A stretch of 64,000 nucleotides of DNA. It comes from an uncultured Bacteroidaceae bacterium. GTDB taxonomy: Bacteria > Bacteroidota > Bacteroidia > Bacteroidales > Bacteroidaceae. This document shows, piece by piece, positions 1-6,589 of this stretch; the first letter of the stretch is position 1; each line of letters opens with the position of its first letter. The stretch lies in contig CAJOIE010000002.1 in the NCBI GenBank assembly GCA_905234605.1, positions 62,001 to 126,000 on the forward strand, given 5' to 3'. A model generated the notes under the pieces. The model did not search any database and had not been told where the DNA came from. It worked only from the letters and a program-made list of their open reading frames with translations. Made by a program: the position numbers and the translations under genes.

Positions 1-1042
1 CGTCGTCTATGTAGCGGTGTGCCTCGCTGACGATGTTGAAGAAGTGCTCCGAGGTGGAGTTGCCTCCGATGCATGTGGTGCGGTGTGCGGCCACGTCGGC
101 CCAGAAGTTGCGCGACGCATCGCGGTAGGCAGTCTGCGTTGGGTCGGCCTCGTAGATGCGTGCGAAGCCTATGTATTTCGGCACCTGTGTGTTGGCATGC
201 TTGCCGTCGAGGAACGTGGCCGACGGCGTGGCCATGCCTTGCAGCATCTGACGGTGGCTATATCGGCATGCGGCTTCGAGGTACTTGTCGTCGCCGAAGA
301 TGCTGTAGGCGTCGGCCATGGACTCATTCACTCCGCCATGTTCCCACCCCAGGACGGTCTGCATGTCGGCATCGGAGAGCTGTGCGGTGAGTGCCACCGT
401 CCAGTCGGCCAGCGAGCGGAAGCACTCGAGGGCGGTGTCGTTGCCGGCATAGAGCCAGGCGTCGCGCAGTCCGGCCAGCACTTTGTGCTGGCAGTAGAGC
501 GGCACCCATCCGCCGTAGCGGCGGAAGTCGCTGATGTTGCCGGCGTAGAGTGATGTCCACACGGAGCGCAGTGGCTGGCCTCCGATGAAGCCGTGCAGGC
601 CTTGTGTGTCGGCATCGTAGGCGGTCTGACAGTCGCTCAGGATGCTTATGCAGTAGCTGAGACGCTCGCCGAGCTGTGCTCGCAGGTCGCCCTCGCCCAC
701 GGCGGCATAGGCCAGTGCCAGTGCAGAGAGGTAGTGTCCGCCCACGTGTCCCTCGAGGCTCCAGTCGGCAAGGCCCCAGTTGGAGAATGAGGGGTGCTGC
801 GTGAGCCACCCGTAGTATGGGCTGTCTGTCTTGGCATCGAGGCCGGCCTCGCGTATGAAGGGTGCCATCAGGCGGTCGGCATCGTAGCTGAGGAGGAGGC
901 GGGCATTGTTGTCCTGGGCGGTGCGCAGCGGGCTGTCGAGGAGCTGCACCTGTGTGAGGCTGAAGTGCTGCGGATAGATGGTGGTCTGTGCATGTGTCGC
1001 GGCCGAGAGAGCCATCAGGGCGATGGTGAGGATGTGTCGCAT
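1..1042 (-). CDS. GH127/GH146-like beta-L-arabinofuranosidase, partial (C-terminus beyond left edge)
   Basis: The reading frame starts at an ATG at 1042 and is still open at the window edge, so about 347 N-terminal residues are visible. A short signal peptide ends near AATHAQ. The mature part opens with FSLTQVQLLDSPLRTAQDNN and continues with a DRLMAPFIREAGL segment, GHVGGHYLSALALAYA and, at the edge, HRTTCIGGNSTSEHFFN. That order is typical of the DUF1680/GH127-GH146 (alpha/alpha)6-barrel family, which releases beta-L-arabinofuranose from plant glycans. The family's metal-binding Cys and catalytic Glu motifs lie further downstream and cannot be checked. The protein is probably periplasmic or surface-exposed. 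It follows the small exported protein at 1077-1574 by 34 bp and is probably co-transcribed with it. The family call is by recalled motif pattern, and the exact substrate is not determinable. Confidence 0.78.
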   Translation of the reverse strand, partial: MRHILTIALMALSAATHAQTTIYPQHFSLTQVQLLDSPLRTAQDNNARLLLSYDADRLMAPFIREAGLDAKTDSPYYGWLTQHPSFSNWGLADWSLEGHVGGHYLSALALAYAAVGEGDLRAQLGERLSYCISILSDCQTAYDADTQGLHGFIGGQPLRSVWTSLYAGNISDFRRYGGWVPLYCQHKVLAGLRDAWLYAGNDTALECFRSLADWTVALTAQLSDADMQTVLGWEHGGVNESMADAYSIFGDDKYLEAACRYSHRQMLQGMATPSATFLDGKHANTQVPKYIGFARIYEADPTQTAYRDASRNFWADVAAHRTTCIGGNSTSEHFFNIVSEAHRYIDD

Positions 1043-1076
1043 AGTGTCAGGTGTGTGCTTGTGGCTGTTGTTGGTT

Positions 1077-1574
1077 CTATTTGTCTTCGTCGGTGTATGC
1101 GGCCACTCCCACGGCGTCCATTATCACGAATGTGGGGTTGTATCCGTCGGGTGTGGCGAGCATCACGGCACCTGTCGGCAGCTGCCACTGTATGCGGTCG
1201 CCTGCGGCGTCGGCGGGCTCGCCGTAGTGGCGGCGCAGGGAGTCGAGCAGCACGTCGGAGGGCATGTTGTGTGGCTGTGCCAGTATGCGGTATACTGTTC
1301 GCGTGCGCTTTGTGTAGCTGACGCGGAACACTTGTGTGGTGCCGAACACGGTTCCTTTGAAGACGAAGGAGCGTGTGTCGCCGTCACGCTTCTGTAGTTT
1401 GTAGCCTGCCTGACGCAGTGCGTCGGCGAACTCGTAGATGTCGCCTTTCACGGGTATGCCTTCGAAGCTGATGTGCTGCCGGCGCACGGCCGTGGCGCCT
1501 GAGGCTGCGTCCTGAGCTATGGCAAGGCATGGTGCCATGGCGCACAGGATGAGTAGCAGGAGTGTGCGTCTCAT
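1077..1574 (-). CDS. small exported protein of unknown function
   Basis: This encodes 165 residues if it starts at MRRTLLLLILCAMAPCLAIA, followed by Q as a plausible signal-peptidase I cleavage site. The upstream in-frame ATG at 1601 was rejected because it lies inside the -7 promoter element at 1601-1608. The mature protein has a segment HISFEGIPVKGDIYEFADAL, which resembles the start of many short Bacteroidales periplasmic proteins of unknown function, then a mixed alpha/beta stretch ending in DAVGVAAYTDEDK. No catalytic motif or cysteine pattern is evident. It is the first gene of a two-gene unit with the arabinofuranosidase-like gene 34 bp downstream. I do not recognise a named family with certainty. 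Confidence 0.7.
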   Translation of the reverse strand: MRRTLLLLILCAMAPCLAIAQDAASGATAVRRQHISFEGIPVKGDIYEFADALRQAGYKLQKRDGDTRSFVFKGTVFGTTQVFRVSYTKRTRTVYRILAQPHNMPSDVLLDSLRRHYGEPADAAGDRIQWQLPTGAVMLATPDGYNPTFVIMDAVGVAAYTDEDK

Positions 1575-1600
1575 GTCGGTAGTATGCTGCATTGATGCCA

Positions 1601-1608
1601 CAAAAATA
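1601..1608 (-). promoter_or_regulatory. -7 promoter element (TATTTTTG) for the 1574-1077 gene
   Basis: Read on the minus strand, this octamer matches the Bacteroidetes primary-sigma -7 consensus TAnnTTTG. Transcription would start near 1596, which sets the translation start at 1574. It faces away from the element at 1631-1638, so two divergent promoters share about 40 bp. Confidence 0.6.
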
Positions 1609-1630
1609 ATGCTATTTGCGTCGCGTGTGC

Positions 1631-1638
1631 TACTTTTG
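1631..1638 (+). promoter_or_regulatory. -7 promoter element (TACTTTTG) for the nitroreductase gene
   Basis: This is a perfect TAnnTTTG match, 41 bp before the chosen ATG at 1679. It predicts a leader of about 35 nt. A longer frame starting at 1616 overlaps the element and is therefore unlikely to be used. Confidence 0.6.
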
Positions 1639-1678
1639 CGTTCACCTTTTACCTTTCATCATTCACTTTTTTGCTTGC

Positions 1679-2419
1679 ATGTCTACAATTTCCGAACACC
1701 GCACCATCCGCCGCTACTCCGGCCGCGACATCGCTCCCGAGCTGCTCTCACGCTTGCTTGAGGAGGCAGGGCGCACACAGACCATGGGCAACCTTCAGCT
1801 CTACAGCGTGGTGGTCACGCGCTCGGCCGAGGGCAAGGCCGCGCTGTCGCCCCTGCACTTCGCGCAGCCCATGGTGACCGAGGCTGCAGTGGTGCTCACG
1901 GTGTGTGCCGACTTCCGGCGCACGAGCCGCTGGGCCGAGTGCCGCCGTGCCACGCCTGGCTACGACAATGCCCTGAGCTGCCTCAATGCCATGACCGATG
2001 CTCTGCTCTACACGCAGACGCTGTCCATCGTGGCGGAGCGCGAGGGTCTGGGTGTATGCTTCCTCGGCACCACCATCTACCAGCCGCTCTCCATCATCAA
2101 GGCTCTGCGGCTGCCCCGTTTGGTGTTTCCCGTGGCTACGCTCACCATGGGCTGGCCGGCCGAGGAGCCTCCGCTGAGCGACCGTCTGCCTGTCGGGGCC
2201 TACGTCCACGAGGAGGTATACCACGACCCTACAGAGGCTGACATTGATGCCTACTATGGCGCGAAAGAGGCTCTGGAGGTGAACCGCGAGTTTGTGCGCA
2301 TCAACGGCAAGGAGACCCTGGCGCAGGTGTTCACCGACCTCCGATATACGCGCAAGGATAATGAGGCCATGAGCCGCACACTGATAGAAGCCTTGCGCCA
2401 TCAGGGCTTCATAGAGTGA
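1679..2419 (+). CDS. nitroreductase family NAD(P)H-dependent flavin oxidoreductase
   Basis: This encodes 246 residues. The N-terminus STISEHRTIRRYSGRDI is the usual FMN-binding nitroreductase opening, with an R-[ST]-x-R-x-[FY] type motif. The frame continues with CLNAMTDALLYTQTLSIVAE, the dimer-interface and FMN region, and GVCFLGTTIYQP, followed by a hydrophobic LVFPVATLTMGWPAEEP strand. The C-terminal about 60 residues (NREFVRINGKETLAQVFTDL) match the extension of the NfsA/FRP-like subgroup. Members are cytoplasmic dimers that reduce nitro compounds, quinones or flavins. The natural substrate cannot be told here. The gene stands alone between a divergent promoter and the repeat array at 2430-2554, so it is probably monocistronic. 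Confidence 0.88.
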   Translation: MSTISEHRTIRRYSGRDIAPELLSRLLEEAGRTQTMGNLQLYSVVVTRSAEGKAALSPLHFAQPMVTEAAVVLTVCADFRRTSRWAECRRATPGYDNALSCLNAMTDALLYTQTLSIVAEREGLGVCFLGTTIYQPLSIIKALRLPRLVFPVATLTMGWPAEEPPLSDRLPVGAYVHEEVYHDPTEADIDAYYGAKEALEVNREFVRINGKETLAQVFTDLRYTRKDNEAMSRTLIEALRHQGFIE

Positions 2420-2429
2420 GGCGGCGGCG

Positions 2430-2554
2430 CGCAGGGTGGCTGTACCGCGGCGTGCAGGGTGGTGCGGAACAGGGTGCAGGGTGGAGGCTCGCCACCATGC
2501 AGGGTGATGCGAAACAGGGTGCAGGGTGACGGCCGTCACCCTGCACCCTGTTTC
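2430..2554. repeat. TGCA-phased intergenic repeat array 1 (convergent junction)
   Basis: Copies of CAGGGTG/CACCCTG surround TGCA centres at 2453, 2475, 2498, 2520 and 2542, with a degenerate CGCA at 2430. The spacings are 23, 22, 23, 22 and 22 bp. Two of the units form a longer direct repeat about 45 bp apart. The array fills the gap between the 3' end of the nitroreductase gene (plus) and the 3' end of the DUF4625 gene (minus). It contains no gene. Confidence 0.85.
2511..2554. terminator. perfect 44-bp palindrome, probable bidirectional terminator
   Basis: Bases 2511-2532 are the exact reverse complement of 2533-2554. The GAAAC...GTTTC ends give a short T-run on either strand. It lies between two converging genes, 92 bp after the nitroreductase stop and 38 bp beyond the DUF4625 gene stop. 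Termination in both directions is inferred from structure only. Confidence 0.65.
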
Positions 2555-2591
2555 ATGTCGGGGTGGCAGCGCGTGGTGCGCGTGTCTGCTC

Positions 2592-3071
2592 CTACTCTGC
2601 TATCTTGATGCTTATGGGCAGGTGTGCACTCCAGCCCACACGGTCGTAGAGGCGTATGGAGAAGTGGTAGTCGCCGGTGTCGACGCTGTCGGGGATGGCT
2701 ATGAGCATGCGTGCCTCATAGTGCTTGAGCCCTTCGGGGATGGTGAAGGGTGTGTCGGGATTGTAGTGCCACGGGTTGACGGGCTCGCTGTCCTCGTCGA
2801 ACTGGCATGCGCCTGCTGCGCCGGCATGGTTGTGGTGGTCGGCGTTGCTGTGCACTTCTATCTGGAAGTTGCCCAGCTCGTGGTCGTCGGTGAAGACGTA
2901 GGCAAAGGGTATGGTGTCGCCACGGTGGTAGACCTGGCAGTCCACGGGGTTTGCCACGATGCCGTCGGTGCTGATCACCGGTGGTTGCATGTCGCGGTCG
3001 TCGTTGTCGGAGGAGCATGCGGTGCAGAGTGCACAGAGCATGGCTATGGGAAGGATGTTGATGTATCGCAT
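2592..3071 (-). CDS. DUF4625-type lipoprotein, His-rich
   Basis: This encodes 159 residues. The signal peptide ends in a lipobox, LCTAC, so the protein is a predicted lipoprotein, followed by SSDNDDRD. The body matches the DUF4625 pattern as I recall it: a beta-sandwich with FTDDHELGNFQIEVHSNADH followed by more His, then a C-terminal strand set around GDYHFSIRLYDRVGWSA. The HxxxDHHNH cluster suggests metal binding. The gene is last in the run alaS, channel, Cys/His peptide, TonB receptor, lipoprotein, 74 bp after the receptor stop. That position fits an accessory lipoprotein of a metal-uptake receptor. The family assignment is fairly sure and the metal role is inference. Confidence 0.8.
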   Translation of the reverse strand: MRYINILPIAMLCALCTACSSDNDDRDMQPPVISTDGIVANPVDCQVYHRGDTIPFAYVFTDDHELGNFQIEVHSNADHHNHAGAAGACQFDEDSEPVNPWHYNPDTPFTIPEGLKHYEARMLIAIPDSVDTGDYHFSIRLYDRVGWSAHLPISIKIAE

Positions 3072-3145
3072 GGTGCAAGAGGTTTAGTGTTTAAGAGTCA
3101 GGGGTTGAGGATTGTTCTGTAGGGGTTGATGTATGCAGCTGCCGC

Positions 3146-5257
3146 TCAGAATTCCCATCCCAGCATGAACGAGACGCCGAAGCCTGGCTCGGGCACGTCG
3201 ATGAGCCGGTAGTAGCTTGTGTGGTCGTAGTAACGGCGGTTGAGCAGGTTCTCGGCCTGCAGCGTGAGATGGAGCATGCCGCGTGGCAGTGGTATGTGCT
3301 TGCCTGCGGTTGCATTGAGAGTCCAGTGGCTGGCAGTGGGCTTCTCTGGCGGCACTATCTCGCTCTGCCTGCCCACGATGTCGGCATCCAGGCCCACATA
3401 GCCCTCGCCGTGCCAGACATAGGAGTAGCGTATGCCCGGGCGCACACTCCACGGCGTGGAGAAGGGCAGCGTATAGCCCCGCATGGGTCCCGACTGCTGG
3501 CGGGCGTAGAGCCACTCGGCAGCGAGCTGGGCTGTCCAGTGGCTGTCCACGTGCCAGTCGGCAGCTGCCTCTATGCCGCAACGCCCCACGGAGGCTTGTG
3601 TGTAGCGATACAGTTGCAGGCCTTCCACTCCCTCGAGCGTGGGGCTCAGGTAGATGTAGTTCGGGAAATAGCTGGCGTAGGGCTCCACACGTATTGCAAG
3701 CCGGCGGCCGTTGTAGTAGACGGCGGCGTCGAGCTGGTAGCACTCTTCGGGGTCGAGGGCGGCATTGCCCTGCTCGTAGCGGAACACGTGGTAGTTGATA
3801 CCGTCAGCACCCAGCTCCTTGGGTATGGGCACGCGGAAGCTCTTGCCCGCGTTGGCCTTGACGACCCACTCTCCAAGGCTGTAGGCCATGCCCGCCGACC
3901 ATGTCATACTGCTGAAGCGGCGGCAAAGGTCGGCAGACCGCTGCATGTAGACTGACGTGCCTGCCACAGGCGTGGCATACCAGTCGGTATAGCTCAGGAT
4001 GTGGGTGCGCGCCACGTCGCAGCGCATGCCGGCCTGCAACATCAGTGCCTGTGTGGGGCGGTACTGCTCCATGGCATACACGCCGCCGCTCCATGCGTCG
4101 AAATCGGGCATCACAAAGCCCCATCCGCCACGACGGTTGCGCTGCCATTCGCCACAGACACCGGCCTGCAGCTCATGCTGCCCTGAGGGTTGCCAGCGCA
4201 CAAAGGCATTGCCCGACCATGTGTCCTTGACGAAGCGGCGCTCCAGCGTGCCCGACGGACGCGGCATATAGCCATGTGCCACAGGCTCGGAGTGCTCCTC
4301 GCGCACGTTGCGCTGGTAGGCCACGCGGCCGTCGGCGGCAAACCGCGCCGTGTGCCACGACGCATGGCCAAGCACATTGAAGTGGTTCACCCACTGCGAG
4401 GGCACGTCGATGTCGCGCGAGGAGCGGTTGTAGTCGATCTTGGAGAGGCGCACCTCCATGCCGTGGGCATCGGCGAAGAAGCCGCTGTGGCTGTAGCTGT
4501 CGGACACGCGGATGTCGGCGTGGAAGCGGTAGCCCGCGTAGCCCACCATGACGCTCCCGTCACGCTCCAGCCCTGCGGTGTTGCGCAGGCGGCGATTGGG
4601 GAGGCGGACATAATAGGAATAGTATTCGATGCTGTCGGTGGGCACACGGTAGTCGCCATAGTCGATGAGCGTAGCGTTGGCGCGATAGAAGAAGCGGCCG
4701 TGGCACCCGCCCACCTTGGCCGAGAGGCCGAGCTGTGCATTGTTGCTGCGACAGAAGAGCCGGGCCGTGCCCTCGAGAGCCGACGTGGGAATGTGGTTGG
4801 TGTAGAGGTTGAGCACGCCGCCTATGGCATCGCTGCCATAGAGCAGCGCGGCAGGACCCTTGACCACCTCGGCGCGGTCGACAGCGAACTGGTCGACCTC
4901 AAGGCCGTGGTCGGCACCCCACTGCTGGCCTTCGTGCTTGATGCCGTCCTCGCTGACCACGATGCGGTTGAAGCCCAGGCCGCGTATGGCAGGCTTGGAC
5001 TGGCCCGAACCTATCGACATGGCCTTAACGCCAGGGATGGCCTCAAGCGTCTGCATGAGGCTGCCGGCGAAGTGGTCTTGCAGATAGTCGGCACCCACCT
5101 GCACGCTGGCCTGCGAGGAACGCATCTGCACATCGTGCTGGCGCTGCGACGAGACCGTGACGGCGTGCAGCGTGATGGTGGTGTCGCCGGCTGCGCACAA
5201 TGACAGCGACGCAGCCAGGAGGGTGGCAAACATAGTAAGAGGTGTTAGGTGGGACAT
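3146..5257 (-). CDS. TonB-dependent outer-membrane receptor, probably for a metal or metal complex
   Basis: This encodes 703 residues from the ATG at 5257, which gives a clean signal peptide (MFATLLAASLSLCAA). An upstream GTG at 5350 would add an unlikely N-terminus. There is no N-terminal CarboxypepD-reg domain, so the plug follows directly. Plug landmarks are LMQTLEAIPGVKAMSIGSG, KPAIRGLGFNRIVVSEDGI and AEVVKGPAALLYGSDAIGG. The barrel ends in LLNRRYYDHTSYY and a terminal Phe (LGWEF). The plug, with its GADHGLEVDQF segment, resembles zinc or copper type receptors such as the ZnuD/CopA group. It lies between a Cys/His-rich membrane peptide and a His-rich DUF4625 lipoprotein, which supports metal uptake. 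The exact ligand is unknown. Confidence 0.88.
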   Translation of the reverse strand: MSHLTPLTMFATLLAASLSLCAAGDTTITLHAVTVSSQRQHDVQMRSSQASVQVGADYLQDHFAGSLMQTLEAIPGVKAMSIGSGQSKPAIRGLGFNRIVVSEDGIKHEGQQWGADHGLEVDQFAVDRAEVVKGPAALLYGSDAIGGVLNLYTNHIPTSALEGTARLFCRSNNAQLGLSAKVGGCHGRFFYRANATLIDYGDYRVPTDSIEYYSYYVRLPNRRLRNTAGLERDGSVMVGYAGYRFHADIRVSDSYSHSGFFADAHGMEVRLSKIDYNRSSRDIDVPSQWVNHFNVLGHASWHTARFAADGRVAYQRNVREEHSEPVAHGYMPRPSGTLERRFVKDTWSGNAFVRWQPSGQHELQAGVCGEWQRNRRGGWGFVMPDFDAWSGGVYAMEQYRPTQALMLQAGMRCDVARTHILSYTDWYATPVAGTSVYMQRSADLCRRFSSMTWSAGMAYSLGEWVVKANAGKSFRVPIPKELGADGINYHVFRYEQGNAALDPEECYQLDAAVYYNGRRLAIRVEPYASYFPNYIYLSPTLEGVEGLQLYRYTQASVGRCGIEAAADWHVDSHWTAQLAAEWLYARQQSGPMRGYTLPFSTPWSVRPGIRYSYVWHGEGYVGLDADIVGRQSEIVPPEKPTASHWTLNATAGKHIPLPRGMLHLTLQAENLLNRRYYDHTSYYRLIDVPEPGFGVSFMLGWEF

Positions 5258-5357
5258 CGGCTCGCACCCTGACCCCCGCGCAGAACATGACAGCAGGCTC
5301 AAGGCGGAGCAATAGCAGACCACGTGCCCGCACGCCTCACGCACAAGCACGCTCTCC

Positions 5358-5708
5358 TTACGCGATGCTCACCGGCGGGGCACGCAGCCCCACGACACCA
5401 CTGCCAGCCGCAGTGGTGCCACGATGCCACGCCATACAGATGCGCTTGCAGCGTGGCACAAAAGGAAGTACACGACACTCGGCTGCCACAAGCATGGGCA
5501 GCGTGAGGAACTGGCAGAGCACACAGGCATGGACGGCAACCGTGGACACGCCTATATGGCCACCGCAATGGTGGTGGACACACTCCACACACGCCTCCGG
5601 CTGCCCTGCGGCCGGCTTGTGGATATGGAGCGACGAGAGAACCACTACCGGCACAAAGACAGCCAGCAGCAGCCACGATGCAATATGTCGCCTGGGGGTG
5701 ACTTTCAT
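5358..5708 (-). CDS. small Cys/His-rich membrane protein (DUF2946-like)
   Basis: This encodes 116 residues. One N-terminal hydrophobic helix (ASWLLLAVFVPVVVLSSL) is followed by HIH, then a CVECVHHHCGGH segment, then HACVLCQFLTLPML, which gives two CxxC pairs and a His cluster. The protein ends in GLRAPPV, a tail I associate with the short DUF2946-like or Bacteroidales Cys/His proteins found beside TonB receptors. Its ATG overlaps the stop of the channel gene by four bases (5705-5708), so translation is probably coupled. The receptor ATG is 100 bp downstream. A role in metal sensing, chaperoning or receptor assembly is inferred from the ligand-rich motifs and context. No activity is known. Confidence 0.72.
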   Translation of the reverse strand: MKVTPRRHIASWLLLAVFVPVVVLSSLHIHKPAAGQPEACVECVHHHCGGHIGVSTVAVHACVLCQFLTLPMLVAAECRVLPFVPRCKRICMAWHRGTTAAGSGVVGLRAPPVSIA

Positions 5709-6589
5709 AGCTGCTGAGAGGCCGGGGGTGCGGCAGCAGAGCCGGAATTGGCTGTCTGGCTCTCCTTGAACCGTGTGAAAGCACGCTCGAAACGCTCCAG
5801 CTGCTCCTGCAAGAGGTCGCTCTCGTGGAGCAGGCCCTGACGTGAGCGGTACTCACGGAGCGCACGGATGTGCTGTATGCTGTCAACGATATAACCCAGG
5901 ATAATGTTGAGCAGCACGAAGTTGGCAATCACCGTGAACGACACCGCATAGCACCATGCCCAAGGATGCGACGGCAGCAGCGGCCTTATGATCTGTCCCC
6001 AGTCGTCGAGCAACATGAGTTGGAACAGGGTGAGATAGGTATCGCCCAAGGTGCCGAAATAGGCAGGTGCGGTGTCGCGGTAGAGGTTGACGCCTATGAT
6101 GGCGTATATGGTGGTGACGAAAAGGATATACAGGCTGGCACCCAGGATGGCCGGCACGGCACCGAAGATGGCTTCTGTCAGCTCGTGCAGATGGCGCTGG
6201 CGCACAAGCACCTTGCTCGTACTGGCCAGCTTGAGCAGGCGCAACGTGCGCACTCCCACCAGACCCATGACACCGCCCACGATGCTCACCGCCGAGATGA
6301 GCGTCACCACCAAGTCGAACACATTCCAGTAGCGCACCTTGCCATCCTTCACGAAGAAGCTGTGCACGCCATCACGCGACGGACGCATGAAGACGCGGCA
6401 CAGCACCTCGATGATGAAGACCACGATGCTGACGTCGCAGAACACGTCGAGCTCCATGCCCCAGCGGCTGCGCGCCTGCGCCGATGTGAGCAGCAGTGCC
6501 GCAACGAGGTTAAGCACCAACAGGACGTTGATGCTTGCCTCCACTCGATGTATGCGGCGCAGATAGCGCGCTGTGCGCGTGTAGTCCAC
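5705..6589 (-). CDS. six-helix voltage-gated-type cation channel with a DDW selectivity filter
   Basis: This encodes 294 residues and starts with GTG at 6589, sharing one base with the alaS stop (TAGTG). Six transmembrane segments can be placed at about 18-37, 48-68, 87-105, 110-128, 147-168 and 212-236. S4 carries only R114, R117 and K120 at three-residue spacing, plus K126 and R130. The pore helix leads into LLDDWGQ (193-199), which aligns with TLESWAS of NaChBac. A C-terminal helix (REYRSRQGLLHESDLLQEQL) looks like the tetramerising coiled coil of bacterial Nav channels, and the tail is Ala/Pro-rich. The family mediates Na+ or Ca2+ entry across the inner membrane. The Asp-Asp filter could favour Ca2+. 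Its stop overlaps the next gene by four bases. Confidence 0.85.
   Translation of the reverse strand: MDYTRTARYLRRIHRVEASINVLLVLNLVAALLLTSAQARSRWGMELDVFCDVSIVVFIIEVLCRVFMRPSRDGVHSFFVKDGKVRYWNVFDLVVTLISAVSIVGGVMGLVGVRTLRLLKLASTSKVLVRQRHLHELTEAIFGAVPAILGASLYILFVTTIYAIIGVNLYRDTAPAYFGTLGDTYLTLFQLMLLDDWGQIIRPLLPSHPWAWCYAVSFTVIANFVLLNIILGYIVDSIQHIRALREYRSRQGLLHESDLLQEQLERFERAFTRFKESQTANSGSAAAPPASQQL

Noticed and set aside
5258-5350. GTG start for the TonB receptor at 5350 with an AAGGAG-like sequence just before it
   Set aside because: The spacing is too short, Shine-Dalgarno use is rare in this phylum, and the extra residues do not form a signal peptide. The ATG at 5257 does.
5258-5357. Cobalamin-type riboswitch before the TonB receptor
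   Set aside because: I looked for the conserved box and a fitting fold and saw neither. The spacer is only 100 bp and lies within an operon.
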